The notes below the pieces were generated by a model, which worked only from the letters and a program-made list of their open reading frames with translations, ran no database searches and was not told the origin of the DNA. The position numbers and the translations under genes were made by a program. 25,978 bases of DNA from a virus, in the IMG/VR virus record IMGVR_UViG_3300031952_000121, positions 1 through 25,978 of that record; one strand, 5' to 3'. Shown piece by piece: positions 8,823 through 16,417 of this stretch (positions are counted from its first letter, which is position 1; each line of letters begins with the position of its first letter).

Positions 8823-9430
8823 TCATGCCTCGCGGCCTGCGATGCCTATTTTTTTATCGCATGCCGTGCAATCTTTCTTCCCTTTGAAAGCCTGTTTACA
8901 GGTCTGGCAATACTTATCCTCGACTTCATCTTTATCTTTCACCCCGAGAAAATGCAGCACCGCCTCGCGAAAGAGCAGCTCCCGGGATCGGTGCTTCAGA
9001 TAAGCGGTGCATTCTTCGGGGGTGAACCCCCAGAGGATTTCTTCCCTTTTGGTGATATCTCCGCCTGAGAGGAGGACGCAGGCATTATCGACCCAGGTCT
9101 CATCTGTTCTATCTTGCCCCTCACTTCCATCAATTTCTGAGAGAACAAATGAACCGGGCTCAAATCGAAAAAATCGTTTACCACTTCCAGCGAAATCATG
9201 GCGTCAATGTTCCGCTCGATGAATTCCGCCGAGGCCTCCAAGTTCTTCTCTTTCAGTGATACGCCCTTCTCCATCAGAAGGATGGCTATGCACCGCGGAT
9301 GGGCGAAAATATCCAGCGGGTCCGCTTCTCGCATCTCGGCAATGAGCTCCATAATCTGTTTCCATTGGCCGAGAACCAGCGGCCGTTGGATGAAGATCTT
9401 GCCTCCGATTTCATATTTCTTCTCCTTCAT
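8823..9430 (-). CDS. Tail assembly chaperone, -1 frameshift fusion (G-GT type) with zinc-ribbon C-terminus
   Basis: The 0-frame reads GAT TTT TTC at 9167-9175, giving a T TTT TTC slippery heptamer. After a -1 slip the frame is open from 9167 to TGA at 8823-8825 (114 sense codons), adding RFEPGSFVLSEIDGSE... and ending in GIAGREA two bases before the tape-measure ATG. The fused product is 202 aa. Its C-terminal region has two CxxC pairs, CQTC and CTAC, separated by ten residues, a likely zinc ribbon. Many tailed phages make such a fusion at a fixed ratio, so that the N-terminal domain binds tail tube protein and the C-terminal domain binds the tape measure. The heptamer is seen directly; its efficiency is inferred. 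Confidence 0.75.
8996..9430 (-). CDS. Tail assembly chaperone, short (unshifted) form
   Basis: This is a 144-aa protein. The N-terminal ~88 residues (KIFIQRPLVLGQWKQIMELI ... VVNDFFDL) resemble small helical tail assembly chaperones found between tail tube and tape-measure genes. The C-terminal tail after the slippery site is low-complexity (Ser/Pro/Lys), as expected of a segment that is not the conserved domain. It starts after a 70-bp AT-rich repeat-containing gap. A -1 frameshift at 9167-9173 would give the longer fused form, listed separately. The family call is from synteny, size and the frameshift signal. Confidence 0.75.
   Translation of the reverse strand: MKEKKYEIGGKIFIQRPLVLGQWKQIMELIAEMREADPLDIFAHPRCIAILLMEKGVSLKEKNLEASAEFIERNIDAMISLEVVNDFFDLSPVHLFSQKLMEVRGKIEQMRPGSIMPASSSQAEISPKGKKSSGGSPPKNAPLI
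9167..9173 (-). promoter_or_regulatory. Programmed -1 ribosomal frameshift site
   Basis: T TTT TTC sits in the correct phase (X XXY YYZ) in the chaperone frame, 175 bp before the unshifted stop. The -1 frame has no stop from here to 8825. Confidence 0.7.
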
Positions 9431-9443
9431 CGGGTCTCCTCTT

Positions 9444-9500
9444 TTCCAATTTGCAATTTGAAATTTGCAATTTGAAATTTGCAGTTTGCAATTTTCAATT
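9444..9500. repeat. AT-rich heptanucleotide-type repeat
   Basis: The whole gap between the tail tube stop (9501) and the chaperone gene is made of alternating ATTTGCA and ATTTGAA units with a few changes near 9480-9500. The period is seven bases. It codes for nothing and has no inverted symmetry that would make it a terminator. It looks like a dispersed host-type repeat inserted between two essential tail genes. Confidence 0.8.
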
Positions 9501-10892
9501 TTATAGATTTGCCTGCGGGTTCTTCAGTTCGATCCAAAGCGCGGAGGCGTCGGAATCGTCATTGTAATAGGCCTCAAAGGGCAGCTCGACCAGCACTCCC
9601 TGGGGCCCGGGGATGACCGGCGCCTGCGGCTTGAAGATGATCTCGTCGAAGTTGAAGGTCAACTTCTCATCGCCGACGGTCCCATCGCCGACGCCCTTGG
9701 TCAGCACGATTTGCAGGGATGTTTCCGTGTGCCCCACCGCCAGATTATAAAGGGTCATATCTTCGAACAGCGCAGTTAATTGCCCGCTCACTTTAGCGAT
9801 CCCGGAGGGGAGAGAATATCTCTGCCCGGTCCCATCGATGACGAAAACTGAGCCATCCAGGTTGTTCTCAACGGTAAAGGTGACTTCGGTGGCCGTCCCC
9901 AGGGGAGAGCCTCCCCGCTTGATGATCGCTTCGAAACCGTCGAAGGGCGTATGGCCGAAGTCGATCGGGCTGCCGTCATGGGGCAGGGGAGCCACGGTCT
10001 CCACCGCGCCCATGAAATTGAACCGCGCCTCCAGGATCCCGGCAGGACGCACCGTGACGCTGAAGGAGTTTATCTTGCACCCGTTATACCTGGCATACTG
10101 GGCGATGTCGGAAAACTGCTTTTCGACCTGGAGCCCCGCGGGCAGGTTGCTGATCTTGAAGGTATGGGTATAAGGACCCGATTCGGTCCGGCTATAAGAC
10201 CCTAGGGCGTGCTTAAACAGCCTGCCCATGTATGGGTTGAGCTCCGTGGTGATGTCCCCGGAGACTTCCCGCGTTCCCCTCGAGGGGGCGTTCGGATTCC
10301 GCGTCGAGCGGATGGCATTGGAGGAGAAGAGCTCCCGGCTCATCCGTAGACTCTCACTCAGGAAAGGGATGAACAGACCATCTTTAATGGCCCGTACGTC
10401 GTCGATGTTGAGGATGAAAACTCCCTTGTCCACCGCCTGTTTGATGGCGATGGAAATGAGCAACAGGTCGGTTGCCGGATTGGCCAGGGCCAGTTTCACC
10501 CAGGTCCAAGTGTTGGCCACTATCGCCGGCAGGCTGATTTCCTCCAGCGGGTTCACGCATTCGGCCGTGTCGTCGAGCAGGAGATGCAGGTCGGCGGCAT
10601 TGAGATTCACGCTGGATTTCACCCACATGCCTATGTGAGTATAATCGGCCAAGCTGGCGACGGAAATCACCTCCGAGGCCAGGATCCCCACGGCCGCCCC
10701 CTCGGCCATCGTCAGCTTGAGGGATTTGGTTCCCACTTTGTAAACCACCGCATCCGCCTCGATGGTCACGCCCGACGGCGCGACTTCGTTCCACACGTCT
10801 TCGCAATCTTCAATTACGAGCTCCGGAGCGGACTTGAAAGTGATTTCCTCGGCCACGATCAACCGTCCATACGATCCTTGTGCCTGAGCCAT
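9501..10892 (-). CDS. Tail tube (major tail) protein with inserted jelly-roll-like domain
   Basis: This is a 463-aa protein. Residues 1-23 and ~170-463 look like one tail tube fold: LSESLRMSRELF, RSTRNPNAPSRGTREVSGDI and LNPYMGRLFKHALGSY are the kind of motifs seen in siphophage tube proteins that polymerise around the tape measure. Between them (about 24-169) lies a carbohydrate-binding-module-like beta-sandwich: CEDVWNEV, a VGTKSLKLT strand, YTHIGMWVKSS, TWTWVKLAL, and FILNIDDVRAI just before the tube fold resumes. The insertion would project from the tail surface. The gene follows gp37-like DUF1834 and precedes the chaperones, the expected tube position. No sheath gene accompanies it. Confidence 0.75.
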   Translation of the reverse strand: MAQAQGSYGRLIVAEEITFKSAPELVIEDCEDVWNEVAPSGVTIEADAVVYKVGTKSLKLTMAEGAAVGILASEVISVASLADYTHIGMWVKSSVNLNAADLHLLLDDTAECVNPLEEISLPAIVANTWTWVKLALANPATDLLLISIAIKQAVDKGVFILNIDDVRAIKDGLFIPFLSESLRMSRELFSSNAIRSTRNPNAPSRGTREVSGDITTELNPYMGRLFKHALGSYSRTESGPYTHTFKISNLPAGLQVEKQFSDIAQYARYNGCKINSFSVTVRPAGILEARFNFMGAVETVAPLPHDGSPIDFGHTPFDGFEAIIKRGGSPLGTATEVTFTVENNLDGSVFVIDGTGQRYSLPSGIAKVSGQLTALFEDMTLYNLAVGHTETSLQIVLTKGVGDGTVGDEKLTFNFDEIIFKPQAPVIPGPQGVLVELPFEAYYNDDSDASALWIELKNPQANL

Positions 10893-10924
10893 AAAATCCT
10901 CCTTTTTACCCCTTTTCTTTGTAG

Positions 10925-10946
10925 GGGCGACCCGGCGTGGTCGCCC
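10925..10946. repeat. Intercistronic GC hairpin ahead of the tail tube gene
   Basis: The arms GGGCGACC / GGTCGCCC pair perfectly around a 6-nt loop. The sequence is nearly the same as the hairpin at 18067-18087, including the preceding TAG. A T-run follows only on the plus strand, so it would not terminate the phage transcript. Confidence 0.75.
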
Positions 10947-10964
10947 TTTTTTCCTTTCGGGGGA

Positions 10965-11378
10965 TTATTGTTTTTTCAGATGCACCCCATACCTCAACCC
11001 ATACATCAAAATTCCCGACTCCGCCGAGATCAGCTCCTCGCTCACCGGCCAGGCCCAGCCATATGTCAAAACTTCATATCCGGTCAGTTTGGCCCGCACG
11101 GCCTCGATGATGGTGTTGCAGTCTTCGGAGCATTTTCTCCGCGATTGTAGATTCTTATTGATCAGGATGACCCCATAGGAAAGCCCGCTGTCCGTCAGAT
11201 TCGCCCCGATCACTCCCTTGGGTTCGAATACGGTCCCCTCATAAACCAGGTAGAGCGCCGGTACCCGCGCCGGTTGGGTCAGCAGATCTTCCTCATCCCC
11301 CAGCCAGGCGTCTACCAGGGCCACCGCGGATATCTCCTGCAGCCTGGTGATCAGCGTGTTTTGTATCTCGGTCAGCAC
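10965..11378 (-). CDS. Mu gp37-like DUF1834 protein (head-tail connector region)
   Basis: This is a 137-aa protein with GTG start at 11378. The N-terminus (MLTEIQNTLITRLQEI) and the layout LVYEGTVF ... YGVILINKNLQSRRK ... GLRYGVHL fit the DUF1834/gp37 family of Mu-like phages, which lies next to gp36 and just before tail genes. It is probably a tail-terminator or connector component. Its ribosome binding site is the last GGAGG unit of a heptameric GGAGGTT-type repeat at 11388-11417. Length is usual for the family. Confidence 0.75.
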   Translation of the reverse strand: MLTEIQNTLITRLQEISAVALVDAWLGDEEDLLTQPARVPALYLVYEGTVFEPKGVIGANLTDSGLSYGVILINKNLQSRRKCSEDCNTIIEAVRAKLTGYEVLTYGWAWPVSEELISAESGILMYGLRYGVHLKKQ

Positions 11379-11387
11379 TATTCTTTT

Positions 11388-11417
11388 GCCTCCAACCTCA
11401 AACCTCCAGCCTCCACC
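11388..11417. repeat. GGAGG(C/T)T heptamer repeat supplying a ribosome binding site
   Basis: On the minus strand about four 7-base units (GGAGGCT, GGAGGTT, TGAGGTT, GGAGGCA) run in tandem between the gp36-like and gp37-like genes. The last unit lies 10 bases before the GTG start at 11378, so the repeat doubles as the Shine-Dalgarno sequence. Confidence 0.65.
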
Positions 11418-11422
11418 ATCTT

Positions 11423-11878
11423 TTAATAATCATCCAGCGACCCCGACGACCCGTCGCTCTTCTTGCCCCGGGTGAATACCCGGTCCTCGGCCGAGGTGCT
11501 CGCCTTGATCTGGTCGCTCTCTCCTTCCGGTTCGGTCGCTGCCCCGATGGATATCGAGCCGGCGGCGATCTTCTCCAGAATGCGCAGGGAATTATTGTAC
11601 CGGTCCACCCGGGTCTTGGGGATCTCTTCCATCCGCCGGCTGTAGAGGTGGTAGATGGACATCTTGATTGAGAGCTGCTTCACAATGTCCGGGATCGGCG
11701 CGGTGAAAGGAACCGTGTATTTTGTCCCCAGGTAGGAATTGATCTCCGCGTCCGCCTGGGCGATCGCCTCGGAGATCCGGACCTGGTTGACCGTCCCCAC
11801 TCCTTCATCATCGGTCAGCTGGACCAGCGTTTCCTCGGGAAGATTTTTCTTGATGTCCGCATACGCGCAATAGGCCAT
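11423..11878 (-). CDS. Mu gp36-like DUF1320 head-tail connector protein
   Basis: This is a 151-aa protein. MAYCAYADIKKNLPEETLVQ, RISEAIAQADAEINSYLGTKY, and a central ...IYHLYSRRMEEIP... helix are characteristic of DUF1320 (Mu gp36) as I know it, a connector-type protein of helical fold. The final ~40 residues are polar and low-complexity (Ser/Gly/Asp/Glu). Its ATG overlaps the stop of the upstream 109-aa gene by one base, showing coupling. Together with the gp37-like gene it restores Mu synteny after the appendage block. Confidence 0.85.
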   Translation of the reverse strand: MAYCAYADIKKNLPEETLVQLTDDEGVGTVNQVRISEAIAQADAEINSYLGTKYTVPFTAPIPDIVKQLSIKMSIYHLYSRRMEEIPKTRVDRYNNSLRILEKIAAGSISIGAATEPEGESDQIKASTSAEDRVFTRGKKSDGSSGSLDDY

Positions 11879-12207
11879 TATTCCGCCTCCACTTCCGCTT
11901 CGATCTGGATGAGCAGCAGCCCCCAGACGATGCCGTTGGGGTTGGACGGATCATAGACCACCAGGGCCGCCCGGTAATCCCCCGCGGGGATAGACTGGCC
12001 CCCGAGCGAGATCCGGACCTCTCCCGTGACATATCCGGCCTTGACCCACTGGATGGGATCCAAGTCCCCGTTGTCCGAATCGATCAGCAGGGAATCGAAG
12101 CTCAGGGTCATCCGGGTGACGCTGGAGAGGTCCACGGCCGAGCCGTCGGCTTTCAGGATGATATCGATCCTGTTGTCGTGCCCCAGGTAGACGATTTCAT
12201 GTTCCAT
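11878..12207 (-). CDS. Unknown phage protein, beta-rich (109 aa)
   Basis: The sequence HEIVYLGHDNRIDIILKADG followed by VTRMTLSFDS and GEVRISLGGQSIPAGDYRAALVVYDPSNPNG suggests a single Ig-like or immunoglobulin/baseplate-upper type beta-sandwich. The C-terminus is acidic. There is no signal peptide. It lies between the fibre-domain gene and gp36-like gene and overlaps the latter by one base. I do not recognise a named family. Its position suggests a small head or appendage accessory protein. Confidence 0.6.
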   Translation of the reverse strand: MEHEIVYLGHDNRIDIILKADGSAVDLSSVTRMTLSFDSLLIDSDNGDLDPIQWVKAGYVTGEVRISLGGQSIPAGDYRAALVVYDPSNPNGIVWGLLLIQIEAEVEAE

Positions 12208-12241
12208 CGCAGGTCCTCCGCCCGCCGAGGGACGGAATCAT

Positions 12242-13084
12242 TTAGCTCAGACTCGCATCCAGGGCCCCGGCCGCGAATTTGACCGTATCCCCCGCCGCGG
12301 GAGTCTGATCCACCACCTGGTCATTGTCAAACGCCAGGGTATTTCCCGCGTCGAGCGTTCCGCCGTCGACGATCGCCATCCCAACCACTCCAGACCATCC
12401 TCCCGCGCCCACCGTGGGGAAGGTGATATCGTGCTGGTTCTGCGTCGCCCCGCCGGACACGGCCTCCCATGCCGGGGAGGCCCCGCCGGATTTATTTACC
12501 AGCACCCTGGCATAAGCGGTCCCGGCCACCTCCTTGCCCGCCGTGGTCAAGGTCGTGTCTGCATCCGCACCGGTTTGATCCAGCAGGGCGATGTAGGTCG
12601 CCGGCTGGGCATAGGCCGTATTGCGGAACATGAGATCCAGGAGCTTATGCACCAGGTAATCGGTAAACCCTTCGCCCGCTGAAGCCGAGATCTCTACGTA
12701 AACCTGGGCGCTCGCGACGCTGGGCGTATTCCCGGACACGGGCGCGAAGGATGCGGAAAAAGCCCCGTGGGCCAGCATGTTCCCGGCCCCGTAGGTCGCC
12801 GAGTCCACAATCGCCCAGTGGGTGACCGTGCCCCATGCCCCCGTGGCCTGATTAAAAGTCACTATCGCGTTCTGGGTCACCTTCCGGCTGGCGGCAGCCC
12901 CGAAAGTGATCGCCTTCCGGGTATAGTTGTTGGAGTTGGCCACTTCGCTCATGGCCGCTCCGGTGCCGGCATCGGTGGGATCGGCGGTGCACAAAGCCAG
13001 GTAGACGGCGGCCGCCGGAGAGTGGGCCGACCCGAACAAATGGCCTAATAAAGCATTTTCCGCGAAATCACTGAGGGAACCCAT
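12242..13084 (-). CDS. Phage fibre-type protein with duplicated domain
   Basis: This 280-aa protein consists of two copies of one domain. Copy 1 (about 1-135) begins SDFAENALLGHLFGSAHSP and continues with YLALCTADPTDAGTGA, then TVTHWAIVDSATYGAGNMLAHG. Copy 2 (about 137-280) begins TDYLVHKLLDLMFRNTAYAQ and continues with YIALLDQTGADADTTLTTAG, then GVVGMAIVDGGTLDAGNTL. Each is the beta-rich domain commonly annotated as 'phage tail fiber protein' in Mu-like and other prophages. A head-located or tail-located appendage is possible. The gene lies in the appendage block between capsid and connector genes, and GGAGG sits directly upstream of its start. Confidence 0.75.
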   Translation of the reverse strand: MGSLSDFAENALLGHLFGSAHSPAAAVYLALCTADPTDAGTGAAMSEVANSNNYTRKAITFGAAASRKVTQNAIVTFNQATGAWGTVTHWAIVDSATYGAGNMLAHGAFSASFAPVSGNTPSVASAQVYVEISASAGEGFTDYLVHKLLDLMFRNTAYAQPATYIALLDQTGADADTTLTTAGKEVAGTAYARVLVNKSGGASPAWEAVSGGATQNQHDITFPTVGAGGWSGVVGMAIVDGGTLDAGNTLAFDNDQVVDQTPAAGDTVKFAAGALDASLS

Positions 13085-13099
13085 CGCGCTAAACCTCCT

Positions 13100-15424
13100 T
13101 TATACATTGTGAATGGTCCGCCGAGCGGTGATCGAAACCGCCTCCCTTTCGGAAGAGATTGATTCCAGGCCCCGGAGAGAACTTATGATCTCGATGCTCG
13201 GATCGATGATCACTCCCAAGGCCCCCATGATCAGGATGAGATCGTCCGGAGTGATGGACGATCCCCTTATGTCCGCGAGCAGCATCCTGGCCACGGCCGC
13301 CTGGATCTCCGGGGTGACCGATTGTCCCGCGCACAGGGCCGAAAGAGTCCTGGCCATCTGTAAAGATATCGCTGGGGACAAGCTCACCCCGGTGATTGCC
13401 GCCGCCAGGTTCAGGATGTTTTGAATGGCGACATCCGGGGTCGAACTCTCCCCGGAAAGGGTCGCCAGCAAAGACCGGGCCACGCTCGCCAGTATGTCCG
13501 GGGACACGCTCGCGCCATAGATAATCGCACCCAGGGAGCGCACCGACGTCGCCGAGATCCCCGGAGTGACGCTCGCCCCCGCGATGGCCGCGATCAGGCT
13601 GATGATCCCCTGGAGGGTGATCGAGATATTTGGAGTGACGCTGCTCCCGATAATGGCCGCAGCGAGCGCCCGGACGATCGTGAGGGAAATTTCCGGCGTC
13701 AGGCTCCCCCCGGCGATCGCCGCCGACAGGGCCCTGTTTATTGTTTGGGTGATTCCCGGCGTCGCGCTGGCGCCCTGGATGGAGGCGATCAAGAAATGGA
13801 CAAGTTGCGCGGAGATCTCCGGCGTGAGGCTCTGCCCGGACACGGCCGCCAGTAAGGCGCGGGACATCGCCGCGGCTGCCGAGGAAGTGAGGCTCTGCCC
13901 CGATATCTGGGCGGGCAGCGCCCTTATGGTCGTCGCCCCGATCCCGGGCGTGGCGCTGGCCCCGGAGATCAGTGCTGCCAGGGCGCGGGCCAGGGCCGCG
14001 TTCGCCTGCGGGGTCGAGCTGGCCGCCTGCAGGTTGGCCAGGAGGGCCCTGGATAGGCTGGCCGAGGCCACCGGGGTGAGGCTCTGCCCGGACACGGAAC
14101 CCAGTAGCGCGCGGGCCAGGGCCGCGGAAACGGAAGGAGTGAGGCTCTGCGCCGATATCTGCGCGGGCAGCGCCCTCACGGTCGTCGCCCCGATCCCGGG
14201 CGTGGCGCTGGTCCCGGAGATCAGTGCTGCCAGGGCGCGGGCCAGGGCCGCGTTCGCCTGCGGGGTCGAGCTGGCCGCCTGCAGGTTGGCCAGGAGGGCC
14301 CTGGATAGGCTGGCCGAGGCCACCGGGGTGAGGCTGGCGCCGGTCAGCGCGGAGAGCAGAAGCCGGACCGTGGTCGCCGATATTGCAGGGGTTGAACTGA
14401 TCCCGCCGATGGCCGATAAGATCGCCCGCGTGGAGGTCGACCCAATGCCTGGGGTTAAGCTGGCTCCGGCGATCGCCGCCAGGAGATTGCGGATCTCCCC
14501 CGCCGCCACATACTCATCCGCCCCGATGTCCCAGGTTCCACTTCGAGTTATGCCATCTATGTCATCCAAGAAAAGACCGGACCCGGGATTGGCAACTCCA
14601 AGGTCTTTTGCTCCAACATCAGCCGCAGCAAGGTGGAAATCGGTTGCACCGACAAAGGTGAAAGTATGGGAAACATGGTCATGGATGTTTCCTCCGCCTG
14701 TAACTGTGTATCCAATGGCTGCGTCGTCCGTAGCATTATAATCAGTCCCAGCCGCAAAAGTTCCCGTTGCTCCCGTTGTGCATCCATTAAGGATATTATT
14801 GATTCCTATAACACCATTTTCAATATTATTTAGGATACCAACACCGCAACCGCTGATGGTATTATTATATGCCACCATGCTGGAACCACTGCTTAAACGG
14901 ATACCAGAATTTGCATGGTCATAAATTATGTTATTATAAATCTTCCATCCAGAACTATTTGTGTTGTTTTCATAAATGAACTCACTTCCGGTACTGCTAA
15001 CGCACCTAGAGATATTATTAAAAATCCTGACATCTGCAATCGCCCCCGTGCTGCATGTTATGGTATCGCACCCGCCAGTGACGGTAAATTGCAAGTATGA
15101 AATCCTGGTCCATGATGCCAGAATATTAATGGCTGTTGATGAACCTGTAGACATGCGAGACTTAGTATCATCCCAAACCCCAGCATGGCGGTAACTGGTG
15201 CCACCGTAGATATTAATATATTGGGTCGCAGATATGGTCCACCCAGCGATAGTGAAGCCTGTCGTGTCTGCTGTTCCTGCTGTACACCGGCAATCGGCAG
15301 CCGCTATCTCATCCCGAACTCCAGTCAGGTCTCCCTGCTCACCGGCTTCCCAGTCGAAGAGGGAGTCGTAGTCGTAACCTGCGCCAGAATCGGGATCTAT
15401 TACATGTGTTACTGTGGTTGCCAT
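13100..15424 (-). CDS. Beta-helix plus 21-residue-repeat appendage protein
   Basis: This is a 774-aa protein. Residues ~1-310 look like a right-handed parallel beta-helix, with runs such as IFNNISRC, KIYNNIIYDHANSGIRL and YNNTISGCGVGILNN, ending in DIDGITRSGTWDIGADEY, an ending common in secreted beta-helix proteins. Residues ~312-735 are about 20 tandem 21-residue repeats, consensus roughly RALLAxISGxSxTPxIxA. The last ~40 residues are non-repetitive. No signal peptide is seen. A trimeric or solenoid fibre on the virion is the likeliest role. The repeat half is very GC-rich and the beta-helix half is AT-richer, so the gene looks like a recent fusion. Its exact location on the virion cannot be read from sequence. 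Confidence 0.65.
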   Translation of the reverse strand: MATTVTHVIDPDSGAGYDYDSLFDWEAGEQGDLTGVRDEIAAADCRCTAGTADTTGFTIAGWTISATQYINIYGGTSYRHAGVWDDTKSRMSTGSSTAINILASWTRISYLQFTVTGGCDTITCSTGAIADVRIFNNISRCVSSTGSEFIYENNTNSSGWKIYNNIIYDHANSGIRLSSGSSMVAYNNTISGCGVGILNNIENGVIGINNILNGCTTGATGTFAAGTDYNATDDAAIGYTVTGGGNIHDHVSHTFTFVGATDFHLAAADVGAKDLGVANPGSGLFLDDIDGITRSGTWDIGADEYVAAGEIRNLLAAIAGASLTPGIGSTSTRAILSAIGGISSTPAISATTVRLLLSALTGASLTPVASASLSRALLANLQAASSTPQANAALARALAALISGTSATPGIGATTVRALPAQISAQSLTPSVSAALARALLGSVSGQSLTPVASASLSRALLANLQAASSTPQANAALARALAALISGASATPGIGATTIRALPAQISGQSLTSSAAAAMSRALLAAVSGQSLTPEISAQLVHFLIASIQGASATPGITQTINRALSAAIAGGSLTPEISLTIVRALAAAIIGSSVTPNISITLQGIISLIAAIAGASVTPGISATSVRSLGAIIYGASVSPDILASVARSLLATLSGESSTPDVAIQNILNLAAAITGVSLSPAISLQMARTLSALCAGQSVTPEIQAAVARMLLADIRGSSITPDDLILIMGALGVIIDPSIEIISSLRGLESISSEREAVSITARRTIHNV
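13160..14500 (-). repeat. 63-bp tandem repeat array coding for 21-residue units
   Basis: The repeats lie in frame within the 774-aa gene. Each unit has Arg-Ala-Leu-Leu at one end and a Ser-x-Thr-Pro turn near its middle. About 20 units can be aligned by eye, most exactly 21 residues, two with one extra residue. The most similar units are four apart. Confidence 0.85.
13882..14335. repeat. 252-bp higher-order repeat (two near-identical copies)
   Basis: Positions 13882-14083 and 14134-14335 are almost identical at an offset of exactly 252 bp, which is four 63-bp units. Only scattered base changes separate them, so this duplication is much younger than the basic 63-bp repeat. Confidence 0.85.
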
Positions 15425-16336
15425 TTATGCCTTTAGTCTTTTACTCGTTAGGAGCATCTTATCCCTGAGTTTATTTAAAAGCTGTATCCTGGTTATCGTC
15501 ATGATCCCGCCAGCCGCAATCACGGCGTCAACATCTGCCGAGGCCACATTATATCGGTGGCGCAGATAGGTCTGCTCGGCCTTCTCCTTCACATCCTCCC
15601 GGAATCGGGCTAGGATGTTGGAACGCTCAATCTCTAAAGTTAAAGTTCTATTAGTCCATCCAAAACTTGATCCTCCTCTATTCAAAACTTGTGTAAGGAT
15701 TTCCGCTTTAATATTTGCCTCGGCCATCGGGTCGTCTGCATGAGTAACCACAAATTGCTCAATGATCACATTGCAATTTGCAGAGATTCGGCCTATTCCG
15801 GTAGTGGAACTGTAAGAGACGAGAGTGAAAACGACGGAGGAAACATCCCTTTCCCAAAAGGACGTGGACCGAACCGCATTCCAGAGGCTGAAAGTGAATT
15901 GGCAAGAGTTTGTGGTGAAGGTGGTATTTATGCAACCCCAGTTAATCAGGAATGATTCAATCTTGGCCCGAGTCAGATTGTTCTGCCCTGCGGCCCCAGG
16001 ATTCTGTTCAAAGACCCGGACCACATAAAGACCCTGCTGTGCATTCTGAGAAACGATCTGATAGGCAAAGTCATCTTTCCAATTATCACGCCACGCAATT
16101 GCTTCCGCTACCGTAATCTCCGGGCATTTGACGAGGACGAATTTTCCTTCCAACAGAATAAGTCCATCGGTAATATCTCTTCTCCAGTATGGATAACATG
16201 AATATTGCCAATTCGGGCCATCGCTCCAACCATCGGGCTTGATATTGATGATATCGCCCCGTTTATGCACCCCGCGCCGATCTTTCTCAAGGTCGGGGTG
16301 AACATAGTCCGCTACTTTGATCAGGATTTCAGCCAT
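15425..16336 (-). CDS. Unknown phage protein (303 aa)
   Basis: The N-terminus (MAEILIKVADYVHPD, then VHKRGDIINIKPDGW) resembles the opening of small phage proteins concerned with user-type 'DxxKDRRG' motifs in other prophages. The remainder is mixed alpha/beta, with a helical C-terminus (ARFREDVKEKAEQTYLRHRY). There is no signal peptide and no membrane helix. The DNA is AT-richer than the capsid genes. It abuts the beta-helix gene (stop at 15425, next start at 15424), suggesting translational coupling and a shared role, for example chaperone or base of the appendage. I do not recognise a family. Confidence 0.6.
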   Translation of the reverse strand: MAEILIKVADYVHPDLEKDRRGVHKRGDIINIKPDGWSDGPNWQYSCYPYWRRDITDGLILLEGKFVLVKCPEITVAEAIAWRDNWKDDFAYQIVSQNAQQGLYVVRVFEQNPGAAGQNNLTRAKIESFLINWGCINTTFTTNSCQFTFSLWNAVRSTSFWERDVSSVVFTLVSYSSTTGIGRISANCNVIIEQFVVTHADDPMAEANIKAEILTQVLNRGGSSFGWTNRTLTLEIERSNILARFREDVKEKAEQTYLRHRYNVASADVDAVIAAGGIMTITRIQLLNKLRDKMLLTSKRLKA

Positions 16337-16417
16337 AATTCAAATCCGCATCGTTACGCGGCACCGGATGAAATCTTTTCCGCGGCTATCGCAACCGAAC
16401 GCCTTTGGCACTTTGCT

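Noticed and set aside
10925-10952. Hairpin plus T-run as a terminator
   Set aside because: The T-run is on the plus strand, where no gene ends; on the phage transcript there is no T-run, so it would not stop the operon.
13566-14741. Plus-strand open frame (391 codons) over the repeat array
   Set aside because: It is an antisense image of the 63-bp repeats; repeats of a length divisible by three keep all frames open if one unit is open.
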